A DNA stretch of 64,000 nucleotides. Origin: Streptomyces endocoffeicus (GTDB lineage Bacteria > Actinomycetota > Actinomycetes > Streptomycetales > Streptomycetaceae). Shown here in pieces: positions 42,888-51,857 of the stretch. Below the pieces are notes generated by a model. That model made no database searches and was not told where the DNA came from. It worked only from the letters and a program-made list of their open reading frames with translations. The position numbers and the translations under genes are program-made. How positions within the stretch are numbered: position 1 is the first letter of the stretch; the number at the start of each line of letters is the position of its first letter. The DNA lies in contig NZ_JAERRG010000001.1 in the NCBI RefSeq assembly GCF_016741935.1, positions 186,001 through 250,000 on the forward strand, given 5' to 3'.

Positions 42888-43940
42888 CTAGAAGGGGCGA
42901 GCGTACGGGTGGTCTTTCACCCGGTCGTAGATCCCGCGCAGCCACGGTTCCCGGACCGCGGGGATCCGGGCCAGCGTGTGGAGGAATACGCCCCAGTCGG
43001 GCCGAAGCGGCTGCCACGGATACCGCGGCAGCGGATCGTCGCGTTGGACACCATCAGGCAACCCACCTGTCACGGGGAGCAGGAGCGGTTCGTCAGGAGA
43101 GGCCAGTCGTTTCCACGCGTCAGCGGGCATGGGCACGGTCTCGGCGGTAGTGGGGGCGAGCCATCGCTCCCCCGTCCGTGGGTGCCGCGGCACCAGCAAG
43201 ATACGGCGCGTCGATTCCCGGGCCGGGAGGCCCGGCCCCGCCAGCGCCACCGTCTTGGCCGGCGTCCCAGCGGGGAGCAGCGCATCGAGTGCGTGGCCGA
43301 ACGTATCCGTGACCGGGCCGTTGGGAAGAGCCACGGGTGTGCCTTCCGAGGCTGCCAGCAGGTGTGCCAGTGCGGCCCCCACGGCCGCGGCCCATCGTGG
43401 GTCCCAGCTGCCATCCGGGGCGACCGGCGGTAGGGCCTGCCATTTCCGCCATTCCCAGCCGGTGGTCCGGCCGGTGGGCTGGTTGTCCGGCAGGGCACGT
43501 ACGGCGTTCGGGGCGAACCACACCGACTGCCACAGCGAACAGTCGTCCACACGGGCGGCCACCGGCAGACCGCATTGCGCGCAGGCGAGGTTCGGGCCGT
43601 CGCGCCCGTCCAGCCCGCAGCAGTAGCCGCCGCATCGATCGGGGATCAGCACGGTGCCGCGCGCATCACCTGGTGCGATGACGATCGCTCCCGGGGGGCC
43701 GAAGGAGAGCGCGCGCTCTGGCGCGAACACACCGCGAGCGGCCGCTTCGTCCTCGCCGATCTCACTCCACGGGCGCCACGGCGGCCCGGAGGGCTCCGGG
43801 TCCACGGCATACGTCCCCGGCTCCATGAGGACCGGGAGCAGTCCGTTGCCCCACTTCTGATGGGCGTGGACGGGCAGCGCGACCCGCGCGAGCCGGCCGC
43901 TGAGGACAGCGTCGCATCCCGCACACACGAAGACCGTCAT
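42888..43940 (-). CDS. Hypothetical protein with zinc-ribbon Cys pairs
   Basis: A 350-residue soluble protein of unknown function. It opens MTVFVCAGCDAVLSGRLARV with a CxxC and has CGGYCCGLDGRDGPNLACAQ further on, so one or two zinc ribbons are likely. The remainder has no recognised domain; it contains LPDNQPTGRTTGWEWRKWQA and ends VKDHPYARPF. The ATG at 43940 has GGGAGGGTGG directly upstream and is preferred over 44012. It is divergent from the DUF7019-like/HEAT pair. Confidence 0.7.
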   Translation of the reverse strand: MTVFVCAGCDAVLSGRLARVALPVHAHQKWGNGLLPVLMEPGTYAVDPEPSGPPWRPWSEIGEDEAAARGVFAPERALSFGPPGAIVIAPGDARGTVLIPDRCGGYCCGLDGRDGPNLACAQCGLPVAARVDDCSLWQSVWFAPNAVRALPDNQPTGRTTGWEWRKWQALPPVAPDGSWDPRWAAAVGAALAHLLAASEGTPVALPNGPVTDTFGHALDALLPAGTPAKTVALAGPGLPARESTRRILLVPRHPRTGERWLAPTTAETVPMPADAWKRLASPDEPLLLPVTGGLPDGVQRDDPLPRYPWQPLRPDWGVFLHTLARIPAVREPWLRGIYDRVKDHPYARPF

Positions 43941-44085
43941 CCACCCTCCCGCCTCCGACATGCGAATTATCTCGGTCGAGCGTTCGACAGCCAACGGCTT
44001 ATCCATCGCCACGCGGCGTCGACGGGCAGTCGCGCGGGCTTTCGGCGTAACCTGTGGCGTCCAATGTCACCGGGGGGTCATCGGC

Positions 44086-44769
44086 GTGCGGTACTACCTC
44101 TATGTGTCCCAGTCGAAGCTGGAGATGCTGTTCCAACAGATCCCGCAGAAGCTCCTCGGGCGGCTGGCTGCCGAGGCGAAGGTGGATCTGAAGGTACTGA
44201 GTCTCGCCCTGCAAAAGCCGGCGGGCCCCGCGGCGGGCACCTACGGTCAGCTGGATGTCATCGAGGAATACCTCGACCGGGAGTACGACATCGGGTGGAT
44301 GGCGGAGCCGAGCTCCTGGTTTCGGGGCGATCTCGGGCTGCGGATCGCCGGATACGGCCAGCCGACGGGCCCGGTGTTCATGACCGGCCGGGAGGGCCGC
44401 ACGGTCATCGCGCTGATCGGGTCCGCGCACCACCTCGTGGGGCAGCGAACACCGGCCGAGGGTATCTCGGTGGCCCACTCCATGCTGCCGTCGCTGTTCC
44501 GGCTGCTGCGCGAGGCCCCGGAGGAATGGCCGCGCGACGAACCCACCGCGATCAGTGGGCGGGGACATCCGGCCGATGAACGGGAGGCCCTGGAACAAGT
44601 CCTGGAGTTTTCGGCGTCGCTGAGGGGCCCGGCCGTGTACTGCGAGTTCCTGGCACGCCGTCTGCTGCACGGTACCGTCACCGACCCGGGCGGCGAGGAG
44701 TTGGACATCGTCGTCGGTACGCCGCTGTACGTCGCGATGGCCGAGGGCGACGAAGGCCAGGGGCGCTGA
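44086..44769 (+). CDS. DUF7019-like protein
   Basis: A 227-residue soluble protein from a GTG start with a GGGGGG ribosome site. MRYYLYVSQSKLEMLFQQIP, then AEAKVDLKVLSLAL, DVIEEYLDRE and GSAHHLVGQR fit an actinobacterial family I associate with DUF7019. Its role is unknown. Its stop shares a base with the start of the HEAT-repeat gene (TGATG), so the two are coupled and may form a complex. Confidence 0.65.
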   Translation: MRYYLYVSQSKLEMLFQQIPQKLLGRLAAEAKVDLKVLSLALQKPAGPAAGTYGQLDVIEEYLDREYDIGWMAEPSSWFRGDLGLRIAGYGQPTGPVFMTGREGRTVIALIGSAHHLVGQRTPAEGISVAHSMLPSLFRLLREAPEEWPRDEPTAISGRGHPADEREALEQVLEFSASLRGPAVYCEFLARRLLHGTVTDPGGEELDIVVGTPLYVAMAEGDEGQGR

Positions 44770-46691
44770 TGGGCGGCGGCGAAGTGGTCCGCATGCGGCT
44801 TGGCGGCGATATCGATGGCCTGTGCCGGATGGTGCGGTCCCGCGACCGCGTCCTGGCCCGGCAGGCGATCCAGATGCTCGCCGACCTGGGAGACCGGCGG
44901 GCGTCCGATGTGCTGCTGCGCTGCGTCCAGAGGAAGGCCTTCGACCGGCAGTGGCTGTGGCTGGCCGCTGTCGACGCCCTGGGACGGCTGCGTGAGCGGC
45001 GCGCGGTCCCGGCGCTCATCGGGCTGCTGAAGAGTGGCGAGCTGGAGAACCCGGGTCAGGAGGAGACCGTGCTGCGGGCGCTCGGCTCCATCGGCGGCCC
45101 CGAGGCCGTACACGTCCTGCTCGACACGTTGGGGAAGGGCAGTCCGCGCGGTGTGGTGCTCCAGGCTCTGGCGAACCTCCGCGACCCGGTGACCGTCCCG
45201 GCCCTCCTGATCGCCCTGTGGGGGCTGCTGCCGCTGCGCGGCACGGAGGCGGTGGGCGTCCTGGGGGAACTGCGGGACCCTCGTACGGCGCCGGCGCTGC
45301 TGTACCTCGTCGACTCCGACGGCTCACCACCTGCTTTGCGCCGGGCGGCGCTCGAGGCGCTCACGATGCTGCCCGACGACAGCGCGTGGCCGGTCCCGCC
45401 GAACATGACCACAATGCTGCTCCGGAACGCGCTGCGTGATCCGGACGTCGGGATGGCCCGGATGGCCGCCGCACTGCTGACCAGGACCCATGAGGGCCGA
45501 CGCGCCCTCCATTTCGCCCTCCTCGCCCACCGCCCCTACGAGGAGGAACCCGCCCGTATCGCGGTGTGTTCCGTCATCCGCGACGTCCCCCAGCTCTTCG
45601 GTGCGGGGGATGCGGCGGCACTGGCCAGACTGGTCACTGGTGCCTCCCTGCCCGCGGAGCGCAGAGCGGCCGCCCATGCGCTGGTTGCTGTCGGCAGTGA
45701 CGAGGCAGCGGCCGTGCTGCTGGAGGCGCTGGCCGACGGCCACGTCACGGAGACCGTGGCGAAGGTGATCGCCGAGCTCCCTTCGCCACCGATCGAGCGG
45801 CTGTCGAGGCTGCTCGCCGGTCCCCCCAGCGGCCCTCAACGCCTCGGTGCCACCATCGCTTTGGGCCTCATCGGGCACGAGCCCGCCGCCCCTCTGCTCC
45901 TTCCGTCCCTGACCTACGCGGCCCCGCTTGTTCTGCGCTGCGCCGCCATCGACGCCCTCGGCGCCCTGCGCCATCGCCCTGCCACCGACCGTCTCACCGC
46001 GCTCGCACGGGATGATGCCGAACCGGCCCGCCTCAGGGCCCGCGCCGTACGCGCTCTGGGTCTCATCACCGCGCCGGAGTCCCAGCCCGTCCTGCTCGCG
46101 GCGCTGCATGACGACACCTCGGAAGCGGTGCGCCCGCGGGCGGCGGAGGCACTCGGCGCCTACCCCACCCGCGAAGTGGCGGACCGGCTGGGGGAACTGG
46201 CCATGGCGGACGGCTGCGACGAGGCCGCGCAGGCCGCGCTCCGTGCCCTGGGCAGGATGGGTGCCGTTGCCGTACCGACGCTCAATGCGCTGGCACATCA
46301 CCTGTCGGCACGGCCGCACAGCGGCCTGTTGCGTCCCTTGGCCGAAGCCATCGCCTCTCGCCCGGATCGCCGCTTGATCCCGGCCCTGGCACGATTGTCC
46401 GCCTCGGACATTCCCCGGCACATCTCCGTGACCGCGGCTGAAGCCCTCGCTGACCGCCGACTGCCGGAGTGCGTGCCCCACCTCGCCCTCCTTCTGGCCG
46501 ACGACAAGAGTTATTGGTGTCACCCCATCGCCCTCCGCGCCCTCGCGTGCATCGGTGGTCAGCAAGCCACCGACGCCATCGTGGCCTATTACGAGGACAC
46601 CAGTACCCACCGTGAGGAGGTGCGTGAGGCGCTCACCGCCCTCGCTGCCATCCGGCGAGGCGGGCACAGGGCTCCTCCTACGCGACGCTGA
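44769..46691 (+). CDS. HEAT-repeat protein
   Basis: A 640-residue solenoid composed almost entirely of HEAT/PBS-lyase-type repeats of about 30 residues, for example AAVDALGRLRERRAVPALIGL, TVLRALGSIGGPEAVHVLLD, RAVRALGLITAPESQPVLLA and AALRALGRMGAVAVPTLNAL. There is no signal or membrane segment. Such scaffolds bind proteins or modify tetrapyrroles. The tight coupling to the DUF7019-like gene suggests a scaffold for it. It ends where the scar zone begins. Confidence 0.88.
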   Translation: MGGGEVVRMRLGGDIDGLCRMVRSRDRVLARQAIQMLADLGDRRASDVLLRCVQRKAFDRQWLWLAAVDALGRLRERRAVPALIGLLKSGELENPGQEETVLRALGSIGGPEAVHVLLDTLGKGSPRGVVLQALANLRDPVTVPALLIALWGLLPLRGTEAVGVLGELRDPRTAPALLYLVDSDGSPPALRRAALEALTMLPDDSAWPVPPNMTTMLLRNALRDPDVGMARMAAALLTRTHEGRRALHFALLAHRPYEEEPARIAVCSVIRDVPQLFGAGDAAALARLVTGASLPAERRAAAHALVAVGSDEAAAVLLEALADGHVTETVAKVIAELPSPPIERLSRLLAGPPSGPQRLGATIALGLIGHEPAAPLLLPSLTYAAPLVLRCAAIDALGALRHRPATDRLTALARDDAEPARLRARAVRALGLITAPESQPVLLAALHDDTSEAVRPRAAEALGAYPTREVADRLGELAMADGCDEAAQAALRALGRMGAVAVPTLNALAHHLSARPHSGLLRPLAEAIASRPDRRLIPALARLSASDIPRHISVTAAEALADRRLPECVPHLALLLADDKSYWCHPIALRALACIGGQQATDAIVAYYEDTSTHREEVREALTALAAIRRGGHRAPPTRR

Positions 46692-47000
46692 TGCTCACCG
46701 GCGGCCACGGCGTGCGGATGCGGTACGACTACCGCCATGACACCGCGGGCAGCGACAGCGGGGTCTCGACCACGTCACCGCGCTGGCTGCGGCTGACGCG
46801 GTCGGGCCAGACCATCACCGGCTACGAGTCCGCCGACGGCGAGCGGTGGTCGAAGGTCGGCACGACGCGGTTGTCCGGGCAGCCCAGGACCGTACGGGTC
46901 GGCCTCCTGTTCTTGGAGCTGCGGCACAAGGTCGAGATCCACCGGATGACCGGTCGGGTGATCGAGTGCCCGATCGACGAGATGAACCGGCCGCGCGGCG
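46691..47000 (+). pseudogene. Fragment of a concanavalin-like (laminin-G/DUF1349-type) domain
   Basis: The frame starting with ATG 46691 reads HGVRMRYDYRHDTAG, SPRWLRLTRSGQTITGYESA and DGERWSKVGTTRLSGQPRTV, a beta-sandwich segment seen in Streptomyces ABC-transporter-linked and glycosidase proteins. No N-terminal portion exists, and after about 46960 the frame becomes arginine-rich nonsense. The ATG overlap with the HEAT stop is probably chance. Confidence 0.5.
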
Positions 47001-47099
47001 CGAAGGATGCGGCACTGCGGATTCCGCCGTCTGGGCCGGTAGACGCTGTTCGCCGGGTGGGGTGGCGAGCTGGCGACGTGCCGGAAGTTCGCCCCGACC

Positions 47100-47354
47100 G
47101 CCCGGCCCACACGCATAGGCGGTCGCATCGGCGGACGCGGCACGGTAGCGGTCCCGGCCGCCGTTGCGGGCGATCTCCCAGACGGTCGAAGGCGATCTGC
47201 CCAGCCGCCGGGCCAGCTGCCGGGCAGATTCTCCGGCGGCGACGCCGCGGGATATCTCCTCGCGCTCGCCGCCGGTCAAATGCCGTGGTGATCGCTGCTG
47301 CCGGGTGAGGCGGACGCCGCCGCGCTGGTGCAGGAACCGGCGGACGTGGTGCAT
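47100..47354 (-). mobile_element. IS30-family transposase N-terminal remnant
   Basis: The minus strand reads LTGGEREEISRGVAAGESAR, QLARRLGRSPSTVWEIARNG and GRDRYRAASADATAY, the HTH of IS30-type transposases (EREEISRGLAAGES, RRLGRSPSTVSREVARNGG). The DDE domain is missing. It lies between two unrelated gene fragments. Confidence 0.6.
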
Positions 47355-47367
47355 CGGCGCGCTCCGG

Positions 47368-47512
47368 CAACCGGGGCGCGATCCTGGCCGTCGAGCTGTG
47401 CGGGGCACCGCCCGCCCGACCCCGGCTGGTCGTGACCGGCGAGGTCACCGGTGGGCGCGACGTCAACGACGTCGTCGAGCTGGACGTCGTGCGCGTCGAG
47501 CCCACCGGCTAA
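47368..47512 (+). pseudogene. 3' fragment of an unknown gene
   Basis: A short frame with strong coding bias reads GNRGAILAVELCGAPPARPR, LVVTGEVTGGRDVNDVVELD and VVRVEPTG then TAA at 47510-47512. It has no start or recognisable family. It looks like the tail of a gene lost when the IS30 element or a deletion entered. Its stop overlaps that of the convergent reductase. Confidence 0.35.
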
Positions 47513-48501
47513 CCCCGAGCGACCTCAGCGGTGTGCGCGGGGGTGTAGCGCTCGCCCATCACCTGGTCGCTCAGCGGGTCCAGCGCGGCCAGCGCCTCGG
47601 CGTCCAGGGTGAGCTCCAGCGCGGCCGCGTTCTGCTCCAGCCGGGCAGGGCTGCGGGTGCCCGGAATGGTCGCCACCGCCACCCCGAGCCGCTCGGCCTG
47701 GGCGTACACCCAGGCCAGCGCCACCTGGGCCGGGGTGGCACCCAGCCGGTCGGCCACCTCGCGCACGGTCCGCGCGATCTTCTCGTTCGCCTCGCCCGCC
47801 TCACCGGCGAAGCGGGGGTTGGTGCGCCGGAAGTCCTTCTCGCCCAGTGTGGAGCGGTCCAGGGTGCCGGTCAGGAACCCCCGCCCCAGCGGCGAGTACG
47901 GCACCAGCCCGACCCCCAGCTCGGCCATCACCGGGGTGACCGCCTCGACGTCGCGGGTCCACAGCGAGTACTCGCTCTGCACCGCGGTGATCGGGTGCAC
48001 CGCGTGCGCCCGGCGCAGCAGCTCGCCGTCGACCTCGGACAGGCCCAGATGGCGGACCTTGCCCGCCTCGACCAGCTCGGCCATCGCCCCGACGGTCTCC
48101 TCGATCTCCACGTCCTGGGGCGGGCGGTGGGCGTAGTACAGGTCGATCACCTCGACGCCCAGCCGCAGCAGCGAGGCGTCGCAGGAGCGCAGCACGTAGT
48201 CCCGGGCACCGCGGATGCGGCGTGCCCGGTCGCCGGCACTGCGGTCGATGCCGAACTTGGTGGCCAGCTGCACCTGGTCCCGGCGGCCGTGGATGGCCCG
48301 GCCCACCAGCACCTCGTTGTGCCCGGTGCCGTAGGCGTCGGCGGTGTCCAGGAACGTGATGCCCAGCTCCAGGGCCCGGTCGATGGTGGCCAGGCCGCCG
48401 TCCCAGTCAGCGGCGCCATAGCTCTCGCTCATCCCCATGCACCCCAGGCCCATCGCGCTGACGGTGAGACCGGGCGAGCCGAGCGTGGTTCGGGTGATCA
48501 T
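47509..48501 (-). CDS. Aldo/keto reductase
   Basis: A 330-residue AKR with the full tetrad: Asp and Tyr in FLDTADAYGTG, Lys in QLATKFGI and His in YYAHRPPQ. GLSEVDGELLRRAHAVHPI and VALAWVYAQAERLGVAVATIPGT form the rest of the barrel and NADPH site. It reduces aldehydes or ketones. AGGAGGAG lies upstream of the ATG at 48501; the frame is open to 48594. It is intact within an otherwise decayed region. Confidence 0.92.
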   Translation of the reverse strand: MITRTTLGSPGLTVSAMGLGCMGMSESYGAADWDGGLATIDRALELGITFLDTADAYGTGHNEVLVGRAIHGRRDQVQLATKFGIDRSAGDRARRIRGARDYVLRSCDASLLRLGVEVIDLYYAHRPPQDVEIEETVGAMAELVEAGKVRHLGLSEVDGELLRRAHAVHPITAVQSEYSLWTRDVEAVTPVMAELGVGLVPYSPLGRGFLTGTLDRSTLGEKDFRRTNPRFAGEAGEANEKIARTVREVADRLGATPAQVALAWVYAQAERLGVAVATIPGTRSPARLEQNAAALELTLDAEALAALDPLSDQVMGERYTPAHTAEVARG

Positions 48502-48621
48502 GCGCGGATACTCCTCCTGCCCGGCGGACCGGGCGGTACCTTGAGCACTGACGAACGCCTGCGAAACTAGGACTTGGAGCGCGCTCGAAGTCAAGCCGGA
48601 GGACCGGCCCCCGCCGGCGGG

Positions 48622-48758
48622 TCAGGCGCGGCGGGAGCGGGTGAGGGTGAAGCGGTCCACCGGCAGCAGGTCGCCACAGTCCCCGGACACCGCGTATTTC
48701 CCGGCCGGCTTCACCAGCGGGTGCGGCGGCCCAGCGGCCGGACCTTCGTGCGGGCCAT
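48622..48758 (-). pseudogene. Possible frameshifted small gene
   Basis: ATG 48758 follows GAGGACACC and starts MARTKVRPLGRRTRW, then stops. In the adjacent frame the sequence continues VKPAGKYAVSGDCGDLLPVD and RFTLTRSRRA before a stop at 48622. Joined they would make a basic protein of about 45 residues. This could be a frameshifted small gene or chance. Confidence 0.25.
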
Positions 48759-48824
48759 GGTGTCCTCTTCGCTTACCGGCCCCGGGTATCCGCGCGCGAC
48801 CTCCGCCTCGACAACGAACGGCCC

Positions 48825-49377
48825 GACAGGTCGGGTACGTCGCCCTGGCCACCGCCTCGTACAGGCGCCGCTGGGCCGCCGTACGGGCCTCCGACACCTG
48901 CCGGGCCAGCACCGAGACACCCTGCAGCAGCACCCGGTTCCTCCGCGGCCACGTCACCGCGTTGCTGAACAGCGCCACCGGCCCCTCGGCGTGCGTCCAC
49001 GCCCGCCCATACAGGAAGCTGCGGAACTCCCGCCCCCACTTCCGGTCGGTGAAGTCCCGGTACTGTACTTGAACCGCCTCTGGATCTCGTCCGCGTGCTC
49101 GTACACCGTCGAGCGCCGCTCGGCGTACCGCTTCACGCACGAGGCGTCCGCGATGCCGAGCTGCCCGGCCAGGTACTCCACGGCCCCCACGGCACCGCGA
49201 GCGGGTCCTCGCCCAGGAACCGGCCGACGTAGCGGACCGTGCAGATCTGCGCCGCCATGCCCAGCCGGTGCGCTCCGTACGACGCAGCGCGATCAGATCA
49301 CGGTCGTCATCGTCGAGGAAGAAGAACCGCTCCAGCTCCGGGCGCGTGGGCACCTCGGAGAACGTCCCGTACGCCAA
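48825..49377 (-). mobile_element. Tn3-family transposase N-terminal remnant (DUF4158 region)
   Basis: From 49377 the minus strand reads GTFSEVPTRPELERFFFLDD and DDRDLIALRRTE. It then switches frame for AVEYLAGQLGIADASCVKRY and AERRSTVYEHADEIQRRF, and switches back for DRKWGREFRSFLYGRAWTHA and RNRVLLQGVSVLARQVSEAR. This is the N-terminal domain of actinobacterial Tn3 transposases with at least two indels. It ends near 48824; the catalytic domain and terminal repeats are absent. Confidence 0.75.
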
Positions 49378-49690
49378 CTACTCACACCCGGAGGCGATGA
49401 GCGGGCCGAGCAACCGGTGGACCGGAGGTGACCCTTGACGGCGCGGGAGCCGGCGAGTTCCCTGCGCCTGGGCGATGCGCTCGCTGCCCTCGACCGGGCG
49501 GATATCTTTCGAGTGAAAGAAGGGGGATAACCACCGTATGAGCAAGCCGTTCGGCCAAATAGTGAGCAAGGCAGCCGGACACGAACTTCCGGCCGCGCCC
49601 AACACACGGCGGTTGCTTCCGTACTCCACCCAACCGCCCTGAGCAGCCCACGGATTGAAGTAGACGGATCGAAGAAGGGTGACAACATTC
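49378..49690. other. Gene-poor stretch before the EF-hand gene
   Basis: This 313-bp stretch follows the Tn3 remnant. Short frames such as LTAREPASSLRLGDALAALD run into stops and have no family. No Tn3 inverted repeat was recognised. The promoter of the EF-hand gene probably lies near its right end. Confidence 0.4.
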
Positions 49691-50224
49691 ATGCGCACGG
49701 AGGCCATCAAGCGGGTCGCACACGTCTTCTCCCTCTTCGACGTCAATGGCAACGGCGTCCTCGAAGCGGATGACTTCGACCTCATGGCGAACAATGTCAT
49801 CGAGGCCGCGCCCGACGCGGACGAGGCGGCGAAGGACGCGATGCGCGCGGCGTTCCGCCAGTACTGGACGACCCTGGCCATGGAACTGGACGCCAACGGC
49901 GACGGCAAGATCACTTACGAAGAGTATGCAGCCCGCGTGCTCTCGCCCGAGCGCTTCGACTCGACGATCGGCGTGTTCGCCGAGGCGCTCGCCGCACTCG
50001 GCGACCCGGACGGCGATGGACTGATCGAACGCCCCGCGTTCGTCGCGTTGATGAGGGCGATCGGCTTCGAGCGCGCGAACATCGACGCGACCTTCGACGC
50101 CTTCGGCCCCTCAGGCCTGGACCGGATCCAGGTGGCCATCTGGGTCGCCGGGATCAAGGACTACTACGCCCCGGACAAGGCGGGCATCCCGGGCGACCTC
50201 CTGGTCCCGGGCCCGGCGATCTGA
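49691..50224 (+). CDS. EF-hand calcium-binding protein (calerythrin/CabD-like)
   Basis: A 177-residue cytosolic protein with EF-hand loops at 17-28 (DVNGNGVLEADD), 67-78 (DANGDGKITYEE) and 105-116 (DPDGDGLIERPA). Loop 2 is canonical. Loop 1 has Asp and loop 3 Ala at position 12, so their affinities should differ. A fourth hand near 142-152 (GPSGLDRIQVA) is degenerate. The layout matches sarcoplasmic-type proteins such as calerythrin. A calcium buffer or sensor role is expected. A weak AAGAAGGG ribosome site precedes it. Confidence 0.9.
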   Translation: MRTEAIKRVAHVFSLFDVNGNGVLEADDFDLMANNVIEAAPDADEAAKDAMRAAFRQYWTTLAMELDANGDGKITYEEYAARVLSPERFDSTIGVFAEALAALGDPDGDGLIERPAFVALMRAIGFERANIDATFDAFGPSGLDRIQVAIWVAGIKDYYAPDKAGIPGDLLVPGPAI

Positions 50225-50282
50225 CCACCGGAACCGACGGCAGGGTTCGTGCGAGGAGAAGACCGGCCCCGCCGAATTGCCG

Positions 50283-50639
50283 TCAGTCGCTGACCACTTT
50301 CCGGAACTTGCGCACGAGCTTGACGACGCCCCAGACAATGAGGCATCCCAGGACCAGCAGAAACAGGATCGCCTGCCACAGGGGCATCTTCTTCTTTCCG
50401 GTGGACGAACCGCCGTCGTCGCCGCTCGAGGAGTAGCCGCCGCCCCTCGACTTCTTGTAGCCACCGCTCTTGCTCACACCACCGCCACCCTTGCTGACGC
50501 CACCGCCGCCGCTGCCACCGCCTCGCTTCGACGACAGCGCGACGTACGAGACGGAGTCACGCGCCGATGCCGCCTGGGCCGTGGCGGGCGCCACCGAGAG
50601 CAGGGCGCCGATCAGGAGGAGTGTGGTTGCCAAACGCAT
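50283..50639 (-). CDS. Small exported Gly/Ser-rich membrane protein
   Basis: A 118-residue protein. Signal peptide 1-24 (RLATTLLLIGALLSVAPATA), a glycine-serine-lysine repeat region (SKRGGGSGGGGVSKGGGGVS) and a C-terminal helix (LWQAILFLLVLGCLIVWGVV) ending in a basic tail. The order suggests a surface-exposed loop anchored at the C-terminus. Similar proteins are hypothetical. The ATG at 50639 follows GGGGATCTCTC, with a weak ribosome site. Confidence 0.65.
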   Translation of the reverse strand: MRLATTLLLIGALLSVAPATAQAASARDSVSYVALSSKRGGGSGGGGVSKGGGGVSKSGGYKKSRGGGYSSSGDDGGSSTGKKKMPLWQAILFLLVLGCLIVWGVVKLVRKFRKVVSD

Positions 50640-50762
50640 GAGAGATCCCCGTGATGGTAGGTCGGAATGTTGATCGCGCCAGGGCGCGGCGTTGCACCCT
50701 AGGTCATGGCGCGGTGCTGTCGAAACCCGGGTTCCGGTCCGCCCGCGGGCTAGACTTCCGTC

Positions 50763-51857
50763 GTGGTGGAAGGGGCTTGGTCAGCTGTGCGCGGACGGCC
50801 GTCTGAGGCGGGTGCGGACTCCGCGACGCGCGGTTCCGCGACCTTGCGCGACGTGGCCGCCCTCGCCGGTGTCTCGGTGAGCACGGTGTCGAACGTGGCC
50901 CGCGGCCGCGGGAACGTCCGGGAGGAGACCCGGCAGCGGGTGCAGGGCGCGATCGACGAGCTCGGGTACCGCCCCAACCTGGCCGCGCGGCGGCTGCGTT
51001 CGGGACGCTCCCATGTGTTGGGGCTCGCCCTGCCGAGCGTCACGGTCCCGTACTTCCGCGAATTCGCCGACTCCGTGCTGCGCGAGGCCCAGGAGCACGG
51101 AATGTCCGTGCGCATCACGCAGACACACGGCGACGTGCGGCGCGAGCGCGGTGTCTGCGACGACCCGTATCTGCGGCACGTGGACGGAATCCTGCTCGTT
51201 CCCGTGGCGCTCGGCCAGGAGGACATGCGGGCGTTGCCGGTGACGAAGCCGCTGATCGTGGCCACGGCGTCGTTCACCGCGGGCCGCGTCGACTCCTTCG
51301 ACACGGACCGGTTCGAGGCGGCGCGCGCGGTCGTGGCCCATCTGGTCGCGGGCGGGCGGCGCCGCATCGCCGCCCTGGCCCCGGGCGAGGTGCTGCCCGC
51401 GGAGAGCGACGAGCGCTATCAGGGATACGTCACCGGGCTGCGCGACGCCGGGCTGCCGGTGAGCCGCCGACGGGTGGTGAGCACGGAGACCGTCACGTTC
51501 GCGGCGGGCGCCGACGCGGTGCGGACGCTGATCGAGCGGGCGCCCGACACGGACGCCGTGTTCGCGCTCGGCGACGCGCTCGCCCTGGGCGCGCTCCGCG
51601 GTCTGCGGGACGCGGGGCGCGCCGTGCCGGGGGATGTCGCCGTGGTCGGGTTCGGCGATGTCGCGCAGGCCGCGTACTGCGCTCCCACCCTCACCACCGT
51701 CGACCCGGGGCGGGAGGAGATGGCGCACCGCGCCGTCTCGCTCCTGGCGGAGCGCGCACAGGCGCGGACGACCGGCGCGGTGCTCCCCGAACCGGGACAC
51801 CACACGGTCGGGTTCCGCCTTGTCGAACGGGAGTCGAGCGCCGTTGCCAGTGAATGA
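50763..51857 (+). CDS. LacI-family transcriptional regulator (first of a tandem pair)
   Basis: A 364-residue protein from a GTG start. The HTH with hinge is at about 28-75 (TLRDVAALAGVSVSTVSNVA, LGYRPNLAARRLRSGRS). A sugar-binding domain follows (VLGLALPSVTVPYFREFADS, DAVFALGDALALGALRGLRD, VAVVGFGDVAQAAYCAPTLT). It overlaps the second LacI gene by 14 bp. It opens the sulfatase/sialidase locus and probably senses a sugar from it. Confidence 0.93.
   Translation: MVEGAWSAVRGRPSEAGADSATRGSATLRDVAALAGVSVSTVSNVARGRGNVREETRQRVQGAIDELGYRPNLAARRLRSGRSHVLGLALPSVTVPYFREFADSVLREAQEHGMSVRITQTHGDVRRERGVCDDPYLRHVDGILLVPVALGQEDMRALPVTKPLIVATASFTAGRVDSFDTDRFEAARAVVAHLVAGGRRRIAALAPGEVLPAESDERYQGYVTGLRDAGLPVSRRRVVSTETVTFAAGADAVRTLIERAPDTDAVFALGDALALGALRGLRDAGRAVPGDVAVVGFGDVAQAAYCAPTLTTVDPGREEMAHRAVSLLAERAQARTTGAVLPEPGHHTVGFRLVERESSAVASE

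Noticed and set aside
42888..46691. Calling the DUF7019-like/HEAT module a phage-defence system
   Set aside because: No nuclease, NTPase, toxin or nucleotide-signalling domain is visible; the idea rests only on gene coupling.
46815..47505. Long minus-strand frames across the scar zone as one intact gene
   Set aside because: Only the IS30 HTH segment is recognisable; the rest is arginine-rich and changes family across the fragment borders.
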